DNA from: Flaccisagitta enflata
Lineage: Eukaryota; Chaetognatha; Sagittoidea; Aphragmophora
Direction: 5' to 3'
Length of the DNA: 64,000 nt
Assembly: GCA_965153355.1 (NCBI GenBank)
Contig: OZ231126.1
Location: 90,334,001-90,398,000, forward strand
Part shown: piece after piece, positions 55,430-64,000 of the stretch
Layout: the number at the start of each line of letters is the position of its first letter
How positions within the stretch are numbered: the first letter of the stretch is position 1
The notes under the pieces: generated by a model
What the model was told of the DNA's origin: nothing
Seen by the model: the letters and a program-made list of their open reading frames with translations, nothing else
The model's database searches: none
Made by a program: the position numbers and the translations under genes

Positions 55430-56295
55430 AGATGAGGAGGAAGGAGAAGAAAACGGGGATGGAAGACAAAGAAAAGAAAAACAAGAGAATGAAACGTTGA
55501 AGAAGAAAATGAAGAAGAAGAAGAAGAAGAAGAAGAAGAAGAAGAAGAAGAAGAAGAAAAAGAAAAAGAAAAAGATGAAAAGAAAAGAAGAAAGAAAAGA
55601 AAAGAAGAAAGAAGAGAAGAAGAAAGAAGAAGAAAGAAGAAGAAGAAGAAGAAGAAGGAAGAGAAGAAGAAGAAGAGGGAGAGAAGAAGAAGAAAGAAGA
55701 AGGAGAAGAGGAAAAGAAGAAGGAAAAAGGAAGAAGAAGAAGAAAGAAGAAAAAAAAAGAATAGTCGCAAAAGCGTTAGAATGTCAGCGGTACCCGTGCC
55801 CTGCCTAAGTAGGTTATGATTAAAGTTGAGGGAGGGAGCAGGGCAGCGGCCCCGAAGGGGTCGATGACCTATGCTTTCACACATATGGGGAATTTTCTCC
55901 CCCTCTTCCTCCTACTCCTCCTCCTTCTCTGTCTCCCCTCCCCTGGGGCCCAAATCCCAGTCTTGAGACCCTAATCCCAACTTCGAGGCCCAAATCCTAG
56001 CCTCAAGGCCTAAATCCCAGCCCAAAGGCCTAAATCTCTACCCAAAGGCCTAAATCCTAGGCCCAAGGCCCAAATCCCAGCCCCAAGGCCCGAATCTCAG
56101 CCCAAAGTGATTGGAATAAGGGAATTCCCCATATATCTGAAAGCAGAAAGAAGAAGAAGAAGAAGAAGAAGAAGAAGGAGAAGAAGAAGAAGAAGATGAA
56201 GAAGAAGAAGAAGAAGAAGAAGAAGAAGAAGAAGAAGAAGAAGAAGAAGAAGAAGAAGAAGAAGAAGAAGAAGAAGAAGAAGAAGAAGAAGAAAA
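55430..56295. repeat. (GAA)n array split by FB copy 3
   Basis: GAA/GAAA-rich sequence (about 55500-55765) resumes as pure GAA at 56146-56293 on the other side of the FB element. Confidence 0.9.
55766..56147. mobile_element. Foldback composite element FB, copy 3
   Basis: The left module is 'agtcgcaaaagcgttagaat', 'gtcagcggtacccgtgccct', 'gggcagcggccccgaagggg', then 'tgctttcacacatatgggga'. The loop is a degenerate minisatellite of 'aggcccaaatcccagcccca' units (55945-56105). The right end 'ttccccatatatctgaaagca' mirrors the end of the left module. Confidence 0.75.
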
Positions 56296-56825
56296 ATAGG
56301 GAGTAGATAATGTGATGAAAGAGGAGGAGCAGTTATTAAGGCATGAACATTGGTAGTAAGTTATTGACGTAATCAAGGCGAAAATTGACGAAATAGTCTA
56401 TTGGGAGCTTAAATAAGGTGACAATTAGGCCCAGATTTTGTTTGACACGAACCTCATATGAATTTTGTGTCATTTCAATTCTTTTTTATTTGTTGTACAC
56501 GATCAAACGGACCAGAGTGAATTTCGAGGCGAAAATGGTCTAATTTTCAAATGTTCCCAGGCTTCATCAAATGCTTGAGTGATTGTGGTAGTTTGTCCAT
56601 TTTTATGTCGCTCTGAAAGGTCATTACGCGTACAAAAAAAAAACGAGGATTGAAAGCTAATTGATTCTAGTTAAACATGAAATCTGTTACTATTTTTAAA
56701 AGCGAGAGATTATCGGAGGTGATGGTCTAGATTTCTTTCTGTTTTTTTTTCTTTTTATATCTTAACCTCTAGTTTTCTTCTGTCGGTCCATGACTGGGTA
56801 CATCGGTCTGTCTGTCTCATTCTGT

Positions 56826-56826
<1 letters not shown>
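56296..56826. other. Spacer, no gene recognised
   Basis: Unique sequence. Confidence 0.3.

Positions 56827-56828
<2 letters not shown>

Positions 56829-56883
<55 letters not shown>
56829..56883. repeat. (CT)n microsatellite
   Basis: About 55 bp of CT. Confidence 0.93.
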
Positions 56884-56887
<4 letters not shown>

Positions 56888-57164
56888 TTTCTTCGTGTGT
56901 GTTAATAATCGCATGTTACTTCCTTGTTTATGGCCCGAGGGCGTCAGAAGCAAGAATCCGAGACACAGTATGTACCAAACTTTGACGAATGGAATATTTC
57001 GTTTTTCTCCCAACTCTTACAACATGGTTTTCTATTTCTAGTACACATAAGTAAAAGCGCAATAAACAATGAGAATAGTGATGACATTTTTTCTTCCCAG
57101 AGAGCCTGGCAAGGCATTGTGATAAAATGTTTCATTATTACCAGAACAGTTTGAAAATATTTCA

Positions 57165-57410
57165 TTGCGGCACGCTGAGTTGCATACTGAGTGGCACGAT
57201 GAGGTGCATACTGTGTGCATACTGTGTGGCACTGTGTGGCACGATGAGTGGCACAGAAATAAAAGGAACGCTAAAGCAAAACAATAACATTTCAGCATTC
57301 CTGCATTCCCATCCAACACACCGACGGACTTATTATCAAAGAGTCGTGTATATGCGTCTGAAAAAGATCTGGATGGGAAGGAAGTTGTCTTGTAAGGATT
57401 CGATGGAAAC

Positions 57411-57455
<45 letters not shown>
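57165..57455. repeat. Short TGTGTGGCAC-type repeat and (GA)n
   Basis: Degenerate 'gagtggcacgatgaggtgca' words at 57170-57255, and GA at 57414-57452. Confidence 0.8.
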
Positions 57456-57457
<2 letters not shown>

Positions 57458-58697
57458 TCCTTCCTCGTAACTCGTACCCACTCTCATACCTTTCGTCCAC
57501 TCAGGTGTTGATGTTGAGGATTTTCTTTACGTTGTCATTGTCATCATTTGCATGTTTCAGTTACGCGACAAAAGATCAGAGAAAGCGAGAGAAACGACGG
57601 TGAATCATCGACGAAAAATACACGGAAGCGTAAAAAATATTGTTTTATTCTTTTTTTAAACATGGCAACTTATTGCGAATAATTAATCATGCTCAATTAC
57701 AAATTAATATTAAACTAACATTATTCAAAGCAATTCAAACAAATGAATTTAATGATCCTCGTTCTTAACCTCAGAAGAACACTCATTACTTACAGAATTA
57801 ATTCATAAAAAACAAGTTAGGAGAAAAAAGACGTTCTCTCTTTCGCGCGCGCGGTATAAATTGTAAGCATTTGATGTACATCAAAAAGACACTTTGTTTT
57901 AAAACGGATTAAAGAAACAATTTAAAAAGACCAGCAAACGGTTTAATCAGTTGATGAATCCCGGCCGATCCCTTGTCTCATCTGACTCTTGATTTTGCAC
58001 CTATTTTACTTCTTTTTTTTTAGATTGGTGTGATTGCCCCAAATTTTGTTGTTTTTTTTTAACTCGACAATTTCGATAAAACGCGAAACCAGGAAGAGAA
58101 AAAAAAGGACTGAAAAGAAAATTGAAGTGTTAAATGAAAACAAAAGAAAAAACAAAAACAAAAAACTGTAATAACACATTTTAAAGCTGTGATTAAATGT
58201 GTTTTAACTTCACTCTTCTTTTTTCTCCTCTTTAAATCATCTCGTTTGGTTTCAGCCTGGAAAACGAAAGCTTGGATATATTTTGTTGTATCAATTTATT
58301 CTATACCTCCATAATAAAAAACTATACAAACAGTTTTTTATTTCGTCTGAATACGATATAAACAAAACACCTGTCTCTCGTTTGTCAAAAGACGAATCGG
58401 TCGATTACCTCATTGTATCACTCTCCATGTACAATAAGACTAATTCTCCCTTATCCTCAACTGAAGCGTTTCATTCTTTACAAACTAATCATCTATATTA
58501 GTGAGAAATGAAAGAAAAAGGTCAAAAAGATTGTTTTAACAAAGATTTCTAATTCACGAAATCGGCTTTATAAAAGAAATTTGCAACTAAACGTTCAAGT
58601 AAAATTGTAACATTCAAGTGAAATTGAAATTGAACTGAATCGAAAAAAGAAAAGATACGTCCACAAGACTACAACAAAGGAAGAAACTACATAAAAG

Positions 58698-58698
<1 letters not shown>
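57453..58698. other. AT-rich unique region, no gene recognised
   Basis: About 1.2 kb without tandem repeats. The minus strand has an AATAAA at about 57643-57648, so a 3' end of a minus-strand transcript is possible but unsupported by any exon. Confidence 0.3.
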
Positions 58699-58786
<88 letters not shown>

Positions 58787-58787
58787 C
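58699..58787. repeat. (CAA)n microsatellite
   Basis: About 88 bp of CAA. Confidence 0.95.
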
Positions 58788-58936
58788 TCGCTCTCAACGA
58801 CCAATACTTTTTTTACATAGTCTGGCCCGGCTGACTGCATGACTCTAACAACACTCATCTGGCAGGAGCAGTGATTTTTACCCATCATCATCAATCCCGG
58901 TCCAGTGAGGCGCCGGACAAATCAAAATCATTATTC

Positions 58937-60035
<1,099 letters not shown>

Positions 60036-60291
60036 AACCAGACCCAAACCAGACCCAAACCAGCAGGCTTAAACCAGCAGAGTTAAACCAGCCAACCTAA
60101 ACCAGCCAACCTAAACCAGCACACTTAATAACAGACAAAGCCAGCAGGCTTGAACGTAGTGGACTTAAACTGGCAGACCCAAACCAGCAGACTTAAACCA
60201 GCAGACTTCAGCCAGCAGACTTAAACCAGCAAACAGCATCATTGACAACAGCAACAATGACAACAACAACAATAACAACAAGGATAACAGC

Positions 60292-60353
<62 letters not shown>

Positions 60354-60391
60354 CGACAACAACGACAACAACGACAACAACGACAACGACT

Positions 60392-60422
<31 letters not shown>

Positions 60423-60425
60423 CGA
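60036..60425. repeat. 14-bp minisatellite then (CAA)n
   Basis: 'accagcagacttaa' units, about 12 copies with variants (60036-60235), then CAA with CGA interruptions (60240-60425). Confidence 0.93.
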
Positions 60426-61445
60426 CTGTTATCAACTCCCACATGTCACAACTTCCAAAGTGTACAGAGACACTCTCCTTAAAATCACTCAAGAATTCAC
60501 CGCTCAAAGGCTGAAATAAATTGGAAATTGACAAAAACGCCATCTAAATTCACGCCAGTCAAAGACCAATTGTTATGATTAACGTAATGATTTTTCGTTA
60601 ATTTGCCTTCTAGCTCCAATGTCAGACCGAATTGAAAATCAATGAAATGTATTACGTTGAAAATATTTTGGTTATGGATAAAAGTTGATTCTCTTGCTGC
60701 ACGCCACCATCAAGGTTGTCCTAGTTTTCAGTTTAGGATTCTGGGAGTGGCGGGGGTGGGGGAGTGTAGCAAGAATATAAAATTGACATAAAGAATTCAT
60801 ACGGAAGGTTAATAGTTCTCGAGGAATTATGATCAATTATCTGTTATTAAAGTTTCGTTCTTCCTGATAGAGATTTAAGGGGTGTAAAATTACAGTATTT
60901 GGCCTAATAACTTCATCTTGACATAAGATTTTGGCTTCCCAGGCCAAGATTATTTTTATTCAGTGTAGATAAATTGAAAGATAACAGTAACAGAGAAGAG
61001 AAGCTCAAAAAATTATTCTTAATGTTTAAAAGTCAATAAAATGGATTTTTGGCCTAAGAAATGCCTTAGATCAGGCCATATTAGGTCAATTTGACCAGAT
61101 TTTTTTATTGCTTTGGTCTGGCATGTATCCATAGGGTAAAGAAATACCCGTTGGCATCATTCTTAGAAAAAAGAAGCCAGTCATATGAAAAAAAAGCCAA
61201 AAATCCCATGAAAGAACGGAAATGACCTGAGAAATGGCAATATTAGGCCATTTTGGCCTAATTTCCCAGTAGAACATTTGGCTCCTGGTATGGATGTGAT
61301 GGGGACGGTCCATACTACCCCCCGGTATGGGCCGCTATGCCGAGGCATTTTTTCCGAGTAACTAACATTAGGCCATACAGTGCCAACTAATTTGCTCTTG
61401 TAGTTTATGTGCAATGGCACCATACATTTACTCAATCCCGGCTCA
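60426..61445. other. Unique region, no gene recognised
   Basis: About 1 kb with repeated 'ttaggcca/ttttggccta' words near 60900-61270 but no clear element. Confidence 0.35.
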
Positions 61446-61983
61446 TCACCCGGTATATACGGTTACCGAAGTCGCGTGCGGGTGGCCAGGGGCAGTGAAA
61501 AACTAGTCATCAAAGGATCGCACATGGTCAGCGGTACCTGATGCCCTGCTTGGATTGATTAGCTGCAGAAGTGGAGTGAGAGCAGGGCAGCGGCCCTAAA
61601 GGGCTGATGTCCTGTAGGACACAGGGGTGAATTTCCAGACGTCCTGAAAAAGCACATTTGAGGCCTTTGGGGCTACTTTCCTTGTTATTCAATGAGAACA
61701 TTGAATTTTTTTCCATTTCATTGTCAGTTTTCCATGTTATTCAATCTGAATTTTGCATTGATTTCAAAATTTTGTCAATAGGGATTTCCCATATTTTTAA
61801 ATTCTAGTAAATTTTCTTTGGGGCCGCTGCCCTAAAAGGCTAACCAAGCATTTGGGCAGGAGCGGTAATTAAAGCCAAAATCGCCGAAAAAGGGAAAGTG
61901 TTACAAACCGATAAACTGACCGACGGACCGACCGACGGACCGACCGACATAGCAGATTGTAGAGTCACGTGCACGCGATTTAG
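61446..61983 (-). repeat. HE1 element interrupted by an FB element
   Basis: The left part (61446-61505) has 'ggtatatacggttaccgaag', 'tcgcgtgcgggtggccaggg'. The right part (61839-61983) has 'aaccaagcatttgggcagga', 'accgacggaccgaccgacgg' and 'gagtcacgtgcacgcgattt'. Joined, they match the uninterrupted copy at 50564-50747. Confidence 0.8.
61506..61838. mobile_element. Foldback element FB, copy 4, nested in HE1
   Basis: The left module is 'acatggtcagcggtacctga', 'gagcagggcagcggccctaa', 'gatgtcctgtaggacacagg'. The right end is the inverted 'ggggccgctgccctaaaa'. It lacks the long GGCC minisatellite of copies 1-3. Confidence 0.75.
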
Positions 61984-62365
61984 AACAAACTTTGAGACGG
62001 GCGGACCGATCGATGGATCAGCTCAAGATTATGTTCTGTTTTGCATATGAGTACGGTTACATTCCGTTATATAACAGACCCGTGAAATTACAAGTGATTG
62101 TTCTAGTTCTGTCGCTCCTTCTTTTTTTTCACCTTTTCCTCTGTCTGTCAGTCAGTAGGTCGTGACGGTTTTTTACCATGATGTCGAGTGACCGACACCA
62201 TGGGGTGTGACTGTTGATTCCGACAGTCACGACATAAGTTCTCCCAACTCTACCCGTGAGTCATGGAATTTCTAGATATTGAAAAAAAAAATGATTTTTT
62301 TTTTGGTCCTTGTAGTAGGACATCGGTTATAGTGGATGCAGGTGCGGAAGCGGATACATTTACTC

Positions 62366-62682
62366 ATTAATTCATTCATTCATTCATTCATTCATTCATT
62401 CATTTTTTTATTTATTCATTTTTTCATTTATTCTTTCAATCATTCATTAATTGATTTATCTATTCATTTACTCATTCATTCATTCATTCATTCATTCATT
62501 CATTCATTCATTCACTCATTCATTCCTTTATTCCTTTATTCATTCAATCATTCAATCTTTCAATCATTCATTCATTATTCATTCATTCATTCATTCATTC
62601 ATTCATTCATTCATTCATTCATTCATTCAATCATTCATTCATTCATTCATTCATTCATTCATTCAATCATTCATTCATTCAT
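62366..62682. repeat. (ATTC)n array
   Basis: About 315 bp of ATTC/TCAT tetranucleotides with TTTA and CAAT changes. It ends about 27 bp before the splice acceptor of the paladin-like exon, so it lies in that gene's intron. Confidence 0.95.
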
Positions 62683-62708
62683 CCTATCTTTATTGTCATT
62701 TTCTCCAG

Positions 62709-62832
62709 GATGCTCGTTTGCCGATCGTGGATGAGAAAGCGCCGGAAGAGCGGGACTTCGATGCTCTCGTCAACTTCCTTCGGGATGATGAAGCAGACAC
62801 AGCCTGTGTATACAACTGTCAAATGGGCAAGG
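62709..62832 (+). CDS. PALD1: Paladin-like phosphatase, internal exon (partial gene)
   Basis: The exon encodes 41 codons plus one base of a PTP-like phosphatase of the paladin family (also related to PTP-like phytases), proteins that act at cytoplasmic membranes and have dual-type CX5R phosphatase loops. The peptide has LPIVDEKAPEERDFDALVNF followed by TACVYNCQMGKG. The cysteine of NCQMGKG begins the CX5R loop; the loop arginine would be the next residue in the next exon. A pyrimidine-rich stretch and AG at 62707-62708 form the acceptor, and GG|GTAAGT at 62831-62838 forms a strong donor; the introns are phase 0 and phase 1. The next exon (expected to begin with the split Gly codon and Arg-Thr-Thr-Thr) is not seen by 64000, and upstream exons are not recognised. 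Family assignment rests on my recall of the motif. Another PTP-like phytase-domain protein is the main alternative. Confidence 0.75.
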
Positions 62833-62838
62833 GTAAGT
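62831..62838 (+). promoter_or_regulatory. 5' splice site of the paladin-like exon
   Basis: GG|GTAAGT matches the metazoan donor consensus and sits where conserved coding ends. Near-identical decoys follow every 29 bp. Confidence 0.7.
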
Positions 62839-63510
62839 TAACAACTGTCAAATGGGCATGGGTAAGTTAACAACTGCGTCTACAACTGTCAAATGGGCAA
62901 AGGTAAGTTAACGATTGTCAAATGAGCAAGGGCAAGTTAACAACTGTCAAATGGGCAAGGGTATGTTAAGTTTTGTTAACAAATGTCAAATGGGCATGAG
63001 CAAGTTAACAACTGTAAAATGGGCAAGGGTAAGTTAACAACTATCAAATGGACAAGGGTAAGTTAACAACTGTCAAATGGGCATTGTTAGGTTAACAACT
63101 GCGTCTACAACTGTCAAACGGGCAAGGGTAAGTTGAGAACTATCAAATGGGCATAGGTATGTTAACAACTGCGTCTACTACTGTCAAATAGGCATGGGTG
63201 AGTTAACAACTGTCAGATGGGCATGGGTAAGTTAACAACTGTCAAATGGGCAAGGGTAAGTTAACAACTGTCGAGTGGGCAAGGGTAAGTTGATAACTGT
63301 CGAATGGGCAAGTGTCAAATGGGCAAGGGTAAGTTATTGGCTGTCCAATGGGCAAGGAAAAGTGGAAAACTGTGACATATAATGTTTGCATCAACAACTG
63401 TCAATTAGGCATGGATGAGGTAATAACTGTCAACTGTCAAAAGGGCAAGAGTTTGTTAACAACAGTCAACATGTCAAGTGTAATCATTGCACCTACAACT
63501 GTTAAATGGG
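62833..63510 (+). repeat. 29-bp minisatellite built from the exon-intron junction
   Basis: The unit 'aactgtcaaatgggcaaggg' plus 'taagttaac' recurs about 20 times. It is the end of the paladin-like exon (codons for N-C-Q-M-G-K) plus the 5' splice site. Some longer units add 'ctgcgtctac', which resembles the exon's 'cctgtgtatac'. Intact GTAAGT copies lie at 62862, 62903, 63029, 63058, 63128, 63227, 63256, 63285 and 63329, with GTATGT at 62961 and 63147 and GTGAGT at 63198. Confidence 0.93.
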
Positions 63511-64000
63511 CAAAAGTTCTTCAATGTAGCATCCTTCACAACCGTCGAGCGGGCCTGACATACACAATTTTTTTCAGAACAACCTCATTCTTTGACAAAG
63601 CCTTCTAAAATGACTATTCTGCTCTTAATCAACCATTTGAAATGAATAAGTTAACAGGGTGACAATATCGTCGCGAACACCTTTCCCCCTTTCACACACG
63701 CGCTTCACATTTCAATCGTTTTAATGCTTGAACGGAGCAGCGGGCGGACGTACGGACGGATGAACATAGCCTCTCATTGTGTCACCAGTCCGCGACTGAA
63801 AATGAGTACACTTAATCGTTTTAGGGCGAACTACGACTGGAATGATTTTGTCATGCTTATACAAACACGTGGTTTTTGGAGTGGGTTGCCAAGAAGCAAA
63901 ACCCAACGCCGACGGAGAATTCCAGGTTTGGTTGTCAATCTTTCTTTCTCTCATTCTCTCTTTCTTTTTTGGGGGGGGGGGTTCTCTCTCTTTTTTTCGT
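63511..64000. other. Presumed intron continuation, no exon found
   Basis: No segment encodes the expected Arg-Thr-Thr-Thr continuation of the phosphatase loop. 'gcgggcggacgtacggacgg' near 63740 resembles the HE1/HE2 centre. Confidence 0.4.

Noticed and set aside
57600-58700. 3' UTR of a minus-strand gene
   Set aside because: Only an AATAAA and AT-richness support it; no exon was found upstream on that strand.

Overview
This is a gene-poor, repeat-dominated piece of an animal nuclear genome. The evidence for an animal is a spliced exon of a paladin-like (PTP-like phosphatase) gene near the right end, a Penelope-like retroelement, several Tc1/mariner-type and hAT-type non-autonomous DNA transposons, and extreme density of long microsatellites (CT/GA, GT/CA, ATC/GAT, GAA/CTT, ATTC, CAA). 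A marine invertebrate is my best guess; the species cannot be named from the sequence. Nothing points to bacteria, phage, plasmid or CRISPR.

Layout. 0-4 kb: degenerate repeats and unique spacer. 4.0-5.9 kb: minus-strand, 5'-truncated Penelope-like element (reverse transcriptase plus GIY-YIG nuclease) with a degenerate hammerhead-like fold downstream. 6.2-6.8 kb: near-perfect palindromic MITE. 7-13 kb: long microsatellites and minisatellites. 14.3-15.4 kb: a foldback composite element. 15.9-17.1 kb: two adjacent TIR elements. 18.1-18.7 kb: 52-bp minisatellite. 19-27 kb: many copies of two short hairpin-ended families (called HE1 and HE2 here), a 938-bp TIR element, an ATC-rich minisatellite, and a nested transposon pair at 26.3-27.9 kb. 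28-31.6 kb: ATC/GAG/GAT array, 82-bp minisatellite, a foldback element with a perfect 45-bp inverted repeat, a 21-bp minisatellite and HE2 copies. 31.7-41 kb: mostly microsatellites with a few HE1 copies. 41.4-43.6 kb: a stack of MITEs, two with tRNA-like (A-box/B-box) segments in their loops. 43.9-44.9 kb: a cluster of HE1/HE2 elements. 46.3-47.5 kb: a mariner-type element with a transposase remnant nested in another TIR element. 49.3-54.1 kb: palindromic MITE, hAT-type element with 8-bp target duplication, and a TIR element between two minisatellites. 55.8-56.1 and 61.5-61.8 kb: two more foldback composites, the second nested in an HE1 copy. 62.4-63.5 kb: ATTC array, paladin-like exon, then a 29-bp minisatellite.

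The only host gene I can support is the paladin-like exon on the plus strand at 62709-62832. Its intron begins with a tandem array built from the exon-intron junction itself, so the codons for the phosphatase cysteine loop and the 5' splice site are repeated many times. The second most interesting signal is the HE1/HE2 set. These elements share an ACAAGGCC end and carry a GC-rich terminal hairpin at the other end, with a subterminal inverted repeat that changes together with the hairpin between families. That looks like a Helitron/Helentron-type non-autonomous group, but no element of that class with coding capacity is visible. Nearly all other open frames are read-through of microsatellites and are not annotated as genes.
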